DNA of 64,000 nucleotides from NCBI RefSeq assembly GCF_000423705.1, contig NZ_AUIM01000004.1, positions 496,001 to 560,000 of the forward strand, written 5' to 3'. The notes under the pieces were generated by a model. That model was not told where the DNA came from. It did not search any database and saw nothing but the letters and a program-made list of their open reading frames with translations. The translations under genes and the position numbers were made by a program. Shown here one piece after another: positions 1-7,449 of this stretch (within the stretch, counting starts at the first letter, position 1; each line of letters opens with the position of its first letter). This DNA is from Stappia stellulata DSM 5886. GTDB lineage: Bacteria; Pseudomonadota; Alphaproteobacteria; Rhizobiales; Stappiaceae.

Positions 1-181
1 CGGGAACCTGCTCGCGTGCCTCATCAGGTGCTGTATCGGACGATTGCGTTGCCGAATCGATCAACGGCTCCTGCGCGGATGCAGCCCCGCAAACGGAGAT
101 CGCACCGGCGAGGCACACCGCGCGCGCCCCGGCGAATCCAGCGCGCCGCAAACGAGAAAGGACAGAGCGAAACGGAAACAT
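1..181 (-). CDS. Secreted or membrane protein, N-terminal fragment cut by window edge
   Basis: An open frame runs from an ATG at 181 to the window start with no stop, so only about the first 60 residues are visible. It begins MFPFRSVLSRLRRAG and has a signal-peptide-like stretch ending in an AxA site (GAASAQEP), followed by an acidic, Ser/Thr-rich segment. An AAGGG lies 8 nt before the ATG. It follows the phytoene synthase-like gene by 67 nt in the same direction, so it may be the last gene of the sec operon. The family cannot be told from this fragment. An exported protein is the only safe inference. Confidence 0.55.
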   Translation of the reverse strand, partial: MFPFRSVLSRLRRAGFAGARAVCLAGAISVCGAASAQEPLIDSATQSSDTAPDEAREQVP

Positions 182-248
182 GGCATGGCCCTTGGAACAA
201 AGAAGCGATCAATCACCGGGACACTATCGGCCGATAATAAATTCTAGG

Positions 249-1118
249 TTACGCGCTCGTCCGCCTTGCCGCCTTACGCCAGGATCGCCAGATCGTCCAT
301 TGCATGCGCAAGGCCGAAAGCTCGGCAGAGGAATGAAGGGGATCGAACCCCCGCGCCTCCATGCGGTCCAACAGCGGTTCGACAAGGCAGACTGGCAGAA
401 ACGCCGGAACGACCGAAACCGGAACGTTCGCAACCGCCGCGCGCGTGCGCGCAAGATGGCCATGCGCAACGGCACGCAATTCGCGCAAGGCATTGTGGAG
501 CCGAGGCGTTGTTTCACCGGAAAAAACCGTTTCGGGGTCGACGCCGTGAGCGTCGAGCAGATCGGCCGGCAGATAAAGCTGGCGCCGTCGCGCATGCCAG
601 GGCAACGCTCGCATCAACCCCGTCAGGGCGTAGGCCACACCGGCATGTCCCGCCACCTCCGCAGTGTCGGGGTCCCTGCCCTTGGCCAGAATGATCGCGG
701 CCAGCTGGATCAGGGCTGAAGAGGTCTCTCCGGCATAGCCCTCCAGATCGGAGAGGCCAGGCATCGGATCGTCATAAAGATCGAACACCCGCGCATCGAT
801 CAAGTTTTCGAAGGCGGACAGCGGGAGAGAATACCTCGCGATCACCGTCCGCACGGCGCCGGCGACCGGATGCTGGTCGATCTCCGCGCCCTCGGGCGCG
901 CTCAGCGCATCGCGCCACCATTGAAAGCGGATCTCGCCCGGCATCGGGTCGGAGACAACCTCGCGCGCCCTGGCGATCTCGACGTTGAATGCATAGAGCG
1001 CGGCCAATGCTGCCCGTTCCGGCTCAGGAGCGTAAAGCAGAGAGACATAGCGTTCGAAATCATGCTGACGGACGTGTTGCAGGCAATAGCGCACGTCCGG
1101 GATCGAGGCCGAGTTCAT
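249..1118 (-). CDS. Phytoene/squalene synthase-like protein, NDUFAF6-type (probable complex I assembly factor homologue)
   Basis: 289 residues with the squalene/phytoene synthase fold pattern, but the aspartate-rich diphosphate-binding motifs are missing. The helix that normally reads RDxGED is RALPWHARRRQ (residues 170-180), followed by LYLPADLL. The first motif region reads FNVEIARARE. The sequence LxRALPWHxRRRxxYLP closely resembles mitochondrial NDUFAF6, a complex I assembly factor, rather than a carotenoid enzyme. There are no other carotenoid or hopanoid genes nearby. It is last but one in the yajC-secD-secF run, 27 nt after the Mth938-like gene, itself related to NDUFAF3. I infer a non-enzymatic assembly role; a diverged prenyl synthase is the alternative. 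The ATG at 1118 gives the usual family N-terminus. Confidence 0.85.
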   Translation of the reverse strand: MNSASIPDVRYCLQHVRQHDFERYVSLLYAPEPERAALAALYAFNVEIARAREVVSDPMPGEIRFQWWRDALSAPEGAEIDQHPVAGAVRTVIARYSLPLSAFENLIDARVFDLYDDPMPGLSDLEGYAGETSSALIQLAAIILAKGRDPDTAEVAGHAGVAYALTGLMRALPWHARRRQLYLPADLLDAHGVDPETVFSGETTPRLHNALRELRAVAHGHLARTRAAVANVPVSVVPAFLPVCLVEPLLDRMEARGFDPLHSSAELSALRMQWTIWRSWRKAARRTSA

Positions 1119-1145
1119 CAGGGAACACCTAGGGCCGAAGCCGGT

Positions 1146-1544
1146 TCAGTCCACCGCCAAAAACACGGCAGCCACCGGCCGGCCTTCGGAAAGCAGGACA
1201 TTATAGGTGCGCACCGCCGCACCGGTCGACATCGGGTCGGCACTGATCCCCGCTTCGCGCATGGCGTCCTGCAACGCCGGCGACAGCGGCCGCAGGTCCT
1301 CGCCGGTGCCGACCAGAAGAACCGAGACGTTCTCGCGTTCGTCGAGCACCTTCTCCAGCGCCTCTGGCGTCAGTTCGTCCGGGCGCGTCGCGGCAAAACC
1401 GTAAATCCCGGTCGGAACGCACAGGATGGATCCGCGATGCGACATCTCCGCGAAGCGAAACCCGCCGTTGCCGTAGGCGTCTATCGGCGCCCGATCGGGG
1501 AAATGGGCATCGCGGACAACGATGCCTTCGCCACGCTGTGCCAC
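1146..1544 (-). CDS. Mth938-like domain protein, NDUFAF3 family
   Basis: 132 residues, the whole of a single Mth938/DUF498 domain. Family hallmarks are visible: RDAHFPDRAPIDAYGNGGFRF near the start, then a region around LLVGTGEDLRPL, and the conserved MSTGAAVRTYNVLLSEGR near the C-terminus. The human homologue NDUFAF3 helps assemble complex I, and its bacterial relatives are known to sit beside secDF. The start is a GTG at 1544 with AAGGGA 7 nt upstream, 21 nt after secF, so it is probably co-transcribed with it. It lacks a signal peptide and is presumably cytoplasmic. Molecular function in bacteria is unproven. Confidence 0.88.
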   Translation of the reverse strand: MAQRGEGIVVRDAHFPDRAPIDAYGNGGFRFAEMSHRGSILCVPTGIYGFAATRPDELTPEALEKVLDERENVSVLLVGTGEDLRPLSPALQDAMREAGISADPMSTGAAVRTYNVLLSEGRPVAAVFLAVD

Positions 1545-1565
1545 TGGCTGTCCCTTTCTCGCTTA

Positions 1566-2522
1566 TCAGGCCGAAGCCGTCTCGGCATCCTTGTCGGATC
1601 CGCCCGAATCGCCATCGTTGCCGACCACCTTGGAGGCCCGCAGCTTCAGGACGATGAGGAACGGAGCGGCAAGGAAGATCGACGAATACGTGCCGATCAC
1701 CACGCCGAAGATCATCGCCAGCGTGAAGGAGCGAATGACCTCGCCACCGAAGTAATACAGCGCGAGAAGCGCGAGAAGCGTGGTGACGGACGTCATCACC
1801 GTGCGCGACAGCATCTCGTTGATCGACCGGTCGAGGAGTTCGGGAAGCGGTGTCTTCTTGTACCGTCTGAGATTTTCCCGAATCCGGTCATAGACCACCA
1901 CGGTATCGTTCAGCGAATAGCCGATAATCGTGAGGATCGCCGCAATCGACGACAGCGAGAATTCGAGCTGCAGAACGACGAACAACCCGACCGTGACGAC
2001 GATGTCGTTGATCGTCGTGAGGATCGCACCGACGGCGAAATGCCATTCGAACCGGAACCAGATGTAGAACAGGATCACGATCAGCGATGCGGAGACGGCG
2101 ATCATGCCCGCCTGCGCCAACTCGCCCGACACGCGCGGCCCGACGACCTCGACCCGACGAAACTCGACACTCTCGCCGAAGGTCTCGCGGACCTGTGAAA
2201 CGACCGCCTGCTGGGCCAGTTCGCCACCCTCGGGCTCCTGAACGCGCACGAGCACCTCGTCGGGCGCACCGAATTGCTGGACCTGAACGTCACCGAGATT
2301 GAGCGTCGCGAGCTGCTCACGAATACCGCCGATGTCAGCCGGCGATTCGTTGGTCTTCATCTCGAAGACCGTGCCGCCCTTGAAATCGATGCCGAAGTTC
2401 AGCCCGACGGAAAAGAACAGCGCAATCGACACCAGAAAGACGACAGCCGAGAACGGAAACGAGATGGTCCGGAACCGCATGAAGCGGAAATGCGTGTTGT
2501 CCGGGATGAATTTGAGCAACAT
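1566..2522 (-). CDS. secF: Protein translocase subunit SecF
   Basis: 318 residues. SecF pairs with SecD to form the proton-driven accessory motor that pulls secreted proteins through SecYEG. An N-terminal membrane helix (about 17-38) precedes the SecF signature FGIDFKGGT, a periplasmic domain (about 45-130), then five further helices including ILTIIGYSLNDTVVVYDRIREN, the conserved RND-type segment. It lies 18 nt downstream of secD. The length and topology are normal for a separate SecF. ATG start at 2522. Confidence 0.97.
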   Translation of the reverse strand: MLLKFIPDNTHFRFMRFRTISFPFSAVVFLVSIALFFSVGLNFGIDFKGGTVFEMKTNESPADIGGIREQLATLNLGDVQVQQFGAPDEVLVRVQEPEGGELAQQAVVSQVRETFGESVEFRRVEVVGPRVSGELAQAGMIAVSASLIVILFYIWFRFEWHFAVGAILTTINDIVVTVGLFVVLQLEFSLSSIAAILTIIGYSLNDTVVVYDRIRENLRRYKKTPLPELLDRSINEMLSRTVMTSVTTLLALLALYYFGGEVIRSFTLAMIFGVVIGTYSSIFLAAPFLIVLKLRASKVVGNDGDSGGSDKDAETASA

Positions 2523-2540
2523 GGTCTTTGTCCCCGTCGG

Positions 2541-4151
2541 TCAGATCGGCAGGTGGCTGGGGCGCTGCCAACGCACCCACAGCGCAACCAGAAGCCGCGA
2601 GACGGTGAAAGCGGAAAACACCGTGGTGAAGATGCCGATCGCCAGCGTGACCGCGAATCCGCGGATCGGGCCTGAGCCGAGCTGGAACAGGATCAGGGCG
2701 GCGATCAGGGTGGTGATATTGGCGTCCAAGATCGTACCGAGCGCACGTGAGTAACCCGCATCGATGGCGCTGATGGCCGAGCGCCCGGCCCGCGCCTCCT
2801 CCCGGATACGCTCGAAGATCAGGACGTTGGCATCGACCGCCATGCCGATGGTCAGCACGATTCCGGCGATGCCCGGCAGGGTGAGCGTGGCCTGAAGCGC
2901 CGTGAGAGCACCAAAGATCAGCAGCACGTTGGTGATAAGCGCCAGGTCGGCGATGACGCCGAACCGGCCATAGGCGAGCACCATGAAGGCGATGACCAGC
3001 GCCGCACCGATAAGCGATGCAACCCGGCCGGCATCGACCGAATCCTGACCCAGCCCCGGCCCGATGGAGCGCTCCTCCACGACCGTGAGCTTTGCAGGCA
3101 ACGCGCCGGCGCGCAGCAGCACCGCGAGATCGTTGGCGCTTTCGACGGTGAAGTCACCCGAAATCTGGCCCGAACCACCGGTGATGGGTTCGCGAATGAC
3201 CGGCGCGGAAATCACCTCGTTGTCGAGCACGATGGCGAAGGGACGTCCGACATTGCGCTGGGTCACGACCGAAAAGGTACGCGCACCCGACGTGTTGAAC
3301 CGGAAATTGACGACCGGCTCGTTGGTTTCCGGATTGAAGGACACCTGCGCGTCGATCAGGTCCTCGCCCGACAGAAGCGGCGCTTCCTCGAGAAGATAGG
3401 GAAACGGCGGATCGTCCGGCGAATACATCACGACGCTGCCGACCGGCGGGCGCGACTGCATCGCCTGTTCCGCCGACATCGACTGATCGACCATATGGAA
3501 CGTGAGCTGGGCGGTTTGGCCGACAAGATCCTTCAGTCGCTCCGGATCGCCTTCGCCCGGTGCTTCAACGAGAATGCGGTCCTCGCCCTGGCGCTGGATC
3601 GACGGTTCCGTCGTGCCGAATTCGTCGAGACGCAGGCGAATCACCTCGATCGACTGCTGCACGATCGAACTCATGCGCTGCGACAGGCCCTGCTCGGTGT
3701 AGGCGAAGCGGATCAGGCCGTCGTCGCTGACGGTCATGCCGAATTCCTCGACCGCTTGTCCGCCGAACATGTTGGCGACAAGCGGGTTGGTCAGTTCGCT
3801 GAGCCGCTGGCGCGCTTCGTCCAGCCGCGTCAGGTCGCGAATGCGCACCTGGGCGCCGTCCGCCTGCACGCCAAGCCCGGTGTAGCCAATGCGCGGATCG
3901 TCGCGAAGCCGTTGACGAATATCGCCGACCAGCGTGTTAAGCCGCTTCCGGACGTAGTCGTTCCGGTCGACCTCGTAGAGAAGATAGGCCCCGCCCTGCA
4001 AGTCGAGACCCAGCACGATCTGGTTCTTGGGAAGCCAATTGGGCAGTCCCCGCAGCGTGTCGGACGACAGGAAATTGGGCAGTGTGGACACTGCGCCGGA
4101 CAGGATGACGAGGACGATCAGAACGATCTTCCAGCGTGCGAAATAAAGCAT
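2541..4151 (-). CDS. secD: Protein translocase subunit SecD
   Basis: 536 residues, typical of alphaproteobacterial SecD. One N-terminal helix is followed by the GLDLQGGAYLLYEVD signature (about 49-63), a large periplasmic P1 head (about 65-350) and a C-terminal five-helix membrane domain containing GMAVDANVLIFERIREE, whose Asp is the proton-relay residue in this family. It works with SecF and YajC on the periplasmic side of SecYEG. The gene is 77 nt downstream of yajC and 18 nt upstream of secF, so yajC-secD-secF is one transcription unit. Confidence 0.97.
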   Translation of the reverse strand: MLYFARWKIVLIVLVILSGAVSTLPNFLSSDTLRGLPNWLPKNQIVLGLDLQGGAYLLYEVDRNDYVRKRLNTLVGDIRQRLRDDPRIGYTGLGVQADGAQVRIRDLTRLDEARQRLSELTNPLVANMFGGQAVEEFGMTVSDDGLIRFAYTEQGLSQRMSSIVQQSIEVIRLRLDEFGTTEPSIQRQGEDRILVEAPGEGDPERLKDLVGQTAQLTFHMVDQSMSAEQAMQSRPPVGSVVMYSPDDPPFPYLLEEAPLLSGEDLIDAQVSFNPETNEPVVNFRFNTSGARTFSVVTQRNVGRPFAIVLDNEVISAPVIREPITGGSGQISGDFTVESANDLAVLLRAGALPAKLTVVEERSIGPGLGQDSVDAGRVASLIGAALVIAFMVLAYGRFGVIADLALITNVLLIFGALTALQATLTLPGIAGIVLTIGMAVDANVLIFERIREEARAGRSAISAIDAGYSRALGTILDANITTLIAALILFQLGSGPIRGFAVTLAIGIFTTVFSAFTVSRLLVALWVRWQRPSHLPI

Positions 4152-4228
4152 GGCGTGGCCGTCTCTGGTATCCCCGCCTCACCCTGTCGCGGGTGTAGCG
4201 GAGAGGATTGGAAGTCGGACGTTTGGGA

Positions 4229-4564
4229 TCAGCCGTTGTCCTTCGCGGGCTCGGACTTCGAGCGCACTTCGGTGATCATGCTGCGCACGACCCGGACCTT
4301 GAGCCCCTCCGCAAGCTCGACCTGAACTTCGGCGTCGTCCACGACCTTGGCGATTTTTCCGATCATGCCGCCAGCCGTCACGATGGTGTCGCCGCGGCGC
4401 AGGTTAGCGACCATTTCCTGGTGCTGTTTCATCCGCTGCCGCTGCGGGCGGATGATCAGGAAATACATGATCACAAAGATCAGGATGAAGGGGAGAACGG
4501 ACATCAACAGGTCGGGTGCACCGGCACCGCCGAACCCTTGGGCATAGGCAGGCGTAATCAGCAT
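4229..4564 (-). CDS. yajC: Preprotein translocase subunit YajC
   Basis: 111 residues. It has a short hydrophobic N-terminus with AYAQG, one membrane helix (about 21-41, LPFILIFVIMYFLIIRP) ending in the family motif IIRPQ, and a soluble cytoplasmic domain with GDTIVTAGGMIGKI. YajC associates with SecDF and the Sec translocon. It is first in the sec operon. The divergent DUF815 gene starts at 4813, so the 248 nt between them should hold both promoters. ATG at 4564, preceded by a purine-rich AAGGAGAG. Confidence 0.95.
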   Translation of the reverse strand: MLITPAYAQGFGGAGAPDLLMSVLPFILIFVIMYFLIIRPQRQRMKQHQEMVANLRRGDTIVTAGGMIGKIAKVVDDAEVQVELAEGLKVRVVRSMITEVRSKSEPAKDNG

Positions 4565-4812
4565 GAAACTCTCCTTGATCGGACCCGGCGCGCCTTGCGC
4601 CGTAACGCAATCTCGCCCTCGTCCGACGACTGAACCTCAGATCGCGCGGACTATACAAGCCGCGTACGGCTTTGCAAGGCGAACCGACCCGCTGACCGCC
4701 CGTCGCCGCACGTCTTTCGCCGCGCCCGCGCTCCATGCTAGGACGTGCGTCCCGCCCTCCTCCTCCGAAGCACCCGACTGCGCGCGGAAAACCTTGGACA
4801 CGGCCCGACACG

Positions 4813-5712
4813 ATGACCACCTCTTCGCAAGACAAGAGCGACTTTCAGGCTCTGACCGAACGCCTCGACACGTTGATCTCGCTGATTTCCCGCGCGGTTC
4901 CCCCCGCTCCCGAAATCCCGGATTTTGCGGCCGCCGACGCCTTCGTGTGGAGTGCCGGCACCTCAAGCCTGACGCCCGTCGCACGCGTGAACCGGATCGA
5001 TATTTCCCTGCTGCAGGGCGTGGACCGCGCGCGGAACCAGCTCGTCGAAAACACCCGACGGTTCGCCAAGGGGTTTGCCGCCAACAATGTGCTGCTTTGG
5101 GGCGCGCGGGGTATGGGCAAGTCGTCGCTGGTCAAGTCCGTTCACGCGTTCATCAATCGCGAGTTTGCCGACAAGGGCGATGCCACCCGCCTGAAACTCG
5201 TTGAGATCCACCGCGAGGACATCGAAACGCTTCCGGAGCTGATGAGCGCCCTGAAACAGGCGCCGCATCACACGATCCTGTTTTGCGACGATCTGAGTTT
5301 CGACAATGACGATACGTCCTACAAGTCGCTGAAGGCCGCCCTCGATGGCGGGATCGAAGGGCGGCCGGACAATGTGCTCTTCTACGCCACCTCGAACCGC
5401 CGACACCTCCTGCCGCGCGACATGATCGAGAACGAGCGATCCACGGCAATCAACCCGGGCGAAGCGGTGGAGGAAAAGGTGTCTCTGTCCGATCGCTTCG
5501 GATTGTGGCTCGGTTTCCACAAATGCAGCCAGGACGACTATCTGGATATGATCAATGCCTACGCCGGGCACTTCGAGCTGGAAATCGAACCGGCGGAGCT
5601 GCGGTCGAAGGCGCTGGAATGGGCAACGACCCGCGGAAGCCGGTCAGGACGCGTTGCGTTCCAGTTCATCCAGGACCTGGCCGGACAGCTTGGAAAACAC
5701 CTCAAGAATTGA
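4813..5712 (+). CDS. DUF815 AAA-family ATP-binding protein
   Basis: 299 residues. The Walker A motif is GARGMGKSS (about residues 101-109) and the Walker B-like motif is ILFCDDLSF. Arginine-containing sensor segments follow (ATSNRRHLLPRDM), then a C-terminal helical lid. This matches the DUF815 family of AAA ATPases, widespread in alphaproteobacteria and of unknown substrate. I chose the ATG at 4813 because family members begin near here; the upstream 26 codons read as non-coding Pro/Arg-rich sequence. It is divergent from yajC and 88 nt before the hydrolase gene. Confidence 0.85.
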   Translation: MTTSSQDKSDFQALTERLDTLISLISRAVPPAPEIPDFAAADAFVWSAGTSSLTPVARVNRIDISLLQGVDRARNQLVENTRRFAKGFAANNVLLWGARGMGKSSLVKSVHAFINREFADKGDATRLKLVEIHREDIETLPELMSALKQAPHHTILFCDDLSFDNDDTSYKSLKAALDGGIEGRPDNVLFYATSNRRHLLPRDMIENERSTAINPGEAVEEKVSLSDRFGLWLGFHKCSQDDYLDMINAYAGHFELEIEPAELRSKALEWATTRGSRSGRVAFQFIQDLAGQLGKHLKN

Positions 5713-5800
5713 CCCCCGGCGCTGCATCGGCCCGCGGTTCAACCTGCGACGTCGCATGACCGCAGCGCCGCCGCGGGCGAGAAAACGGGGGACCCGGTGG

Positions 5801-6868
5801 ATGACCGGCAAGAGACTTGGCGTGATGCTCGCGGCCGCGACCCTTGCGGCTTTCCTCCTTATTGCTCTGGCGGGCATGTCGGATTTCGACCTCTCGGATC
5901 ATGAGCAGGAAGAAATCGTCTTTGCGACGGACTCCGGGCCGGTTGCGGGCACGCTTTTGCTTCCCGGATCCGCTTCCTCACCACCGCCGGTCGTTCTCGT
6001 GGTCCATGGCGACGGCCCCCAGGACAGATATTCGGCCGACGGATATGGACCGCTCTTCAATGCCCTCCTTGATGCGGGGATTGGAGTGTTCAGCTGGGAC
6101 AAGCCAGGAGTTGGTGCAAGTGCCGGCAACTGGCACGATCAGTCGATGCAAGATCGCGCGGCTGAAGCCCGGGCCGCGCGCGACGCGGTCGAACGAACGA
6201 CCGGAGCGCGGATCGGGCGCACCGGCTATCTCGGCTTTTCGCAGGCCGGATGGGTCTTGCCGAAAATTGCCGCGAAAAACGATGGAGGCGCCTTCTACGT
6301 TCTGGTCGGCGGCGCGGTGAACTGGCAACGGCAGGGTGACTATCTGACGCGACGCCGATTGCAACGTCTCGGATGGTCGAGGGAGGAGATTGCGGCGGAG
6401 ATCGCACGGCAGACAGAGGACGAAGCGGCGCTTGAGGATCTTCCCGAAGCGGCAAGGCCGGATGCCGCGGCAAGACTTTTCGACATCTCCCGGGCCCGCG
6501 CGCGTTTCGTCCTTCGCAACCGCGACGCCGATGCCGCAGCAAATCTGGAAAACAGCGACGCCCCGTTTCTGGCTGTCTGGGGAGAGGACGACCTGAACGT
6601 CGATGCCGTCACGAACGCAAGGGACTACACGCGCCTGATCCTGCCCAACAACCCGCAAAACCACGTCGTGGTGATCCCGGACGCCACCCACGCCCTGCTG
6701 CGGAGCCGGCTCTTCAACTACCAGCGGCCGCAGGACATGCCCTGGTGGGCAGCAGCGGCGTTTGTCGTCCTTGGCCGACACGCCTATAGCGACGCGGCAA
6801 TCGCAACGATCACGACGTGGATCCAAGACACGACGACACAACGCAATGCTGCATCCGATGGCGGATGA
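5801..6868 (+). CDS. Alpha/beta hydrolase, membrane-anchored or exported
   Basis: About 355 residues. After a short basic N-terminus there is a hydrophobic segment (about 6-23, VMLAAATLAAFLLIALAG) that could be an anchor or uncleaved signal. The hydrolase fold shows an oxyanion-loop HGDGPQD, the nucleophile elbow GFSQAG, an acidic residue in WGEDD and a histidine in PDATHAL, consistent with a Ser-Asp-His triad of the serine aminopeptidase S33/dienelactone hydrolase-like group. The substrate is unknown. The start is ambiguous: ATG 5801 has GGGGGA about 8 nt upstream, while ATG 5756 would add 15 basic residues. It is probably co-transcribed with the DUF815 gene. Confidence 0.75.
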   Translation: MTGKRLGVMLAAATLAAFLLIALAGMSDFDLSDHEQEEIVFATDSGPVAGTLLLPGSASSPPPVVLVVHGDGPQDRYSADGYGPLFNALLDAGIGVFSWDKPGVGASAGNWHDQSMQDRAAEARAARDAVERTTGARIGRTGYLGFSQAGWVLPKIAAKNDGGAFYVLVGGAVNWQRQGDYLTRRRLQRLGWSREEIAAEIARQTEDEAALEDLPEAARPDAAARLFDISRARARFVLRNRDADAAANLENSDAPFLAVWGEDDLNVDAVTNARDYTRLILPNNPQNHVVVIPDATHALLRSRLFNYQRPQDMPWWAAAAFVVLGRHAYSDAAIATITTWIQDTTTQRNAASDGG

Positions 6869-6886
6869 ACGTCACCGGGCGACCGG

Positions 6887-7423
6887 TTACGGCTCGGGCT
6901 TGAGTCTGGGAATCACCTCGCCCGCCCCCAGTTTGGGTGCCGTTCCAGCCAACGGATCGTCGCCCGCTGCCGCCTCTTCGGAAATCGGCGGGCCGCTGTA
7001 GTTTTCCGGGGGCGCCACGGTCGAGGCCTGTTTGCAGTCGGTCAGCCAGACATCGTACACGGCGTGCTCGACGGCATGCAGCCCCGGGCTCGCGGCGAAC
7101 ATCCAGCCGGTGAAGATGCGCCGGACCTCGTTGTCGAGCGTGATTTCATCGACTTCGACAAAGGCGGTCGTCTGCGGCGTTTCCGTCTGCGGACGTGTGT
7201 TGCACTGGCGCGGCGTCACCTGAAGGGCGCCGAACTGCACGGTTTCGCCGATGTAGACGTCGAAGGCGATGATCCGGCCGGTGATCTTGTCGAGACCGGA
7301 GAAGACAGCAACGGGGTTTTCGATCTTTTCCGCCGACGCCGGTGCACTCAGCGCAACGAGCAAGGCGCTTGCCCCCAGCAGAAGAGCGCGGACCCCGGCG
7401 GTGCGACGTGTGATGTTCGTCAT
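6887..7423 (-). CDS. DUF2155 domain-containing exported protein
   Basis: 178 residues from the ATG at 7423, which has GGAG upstream. A signal peptide (LLLGASALLVALSAPASA) is followed by the DUF2155 domain: AVFSGLDKITGRIIAFDVYIGE, two cysteines at CNTRP and DCKQ, and FTGWMFAASPGLHAVEHAVYDVWLTDC. The C-terminus is Pro/Gly/Ala-rich and probably unstructured. The family is common in Rhizobiales and has no assigned function. Its resemblance to other envelope proteins is limited to the signal peptide. It lies 26 nt after valS in the same direction and is probably read through from it. Confidence 0.85.
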   Translation of the reverse strand: MTNITRRTAGVRALLLGASALLVALSAPASAEKIENPVAVFSGLDKITGRIIAFDVYIGETVQFGALQVTPRQCNTRPQTETPQTTAFVEVDEITLDNEVRRIFTGWMFAASPGLHAVEHAVYDVWLTDCKQASTVAPPENYSGPPISEEAAAGDDPLAGTAPKLGAGEVIPRLKPEP

Positions 7424-7449
7424 GAATTCCACTCCGATCGGCGACGGCC

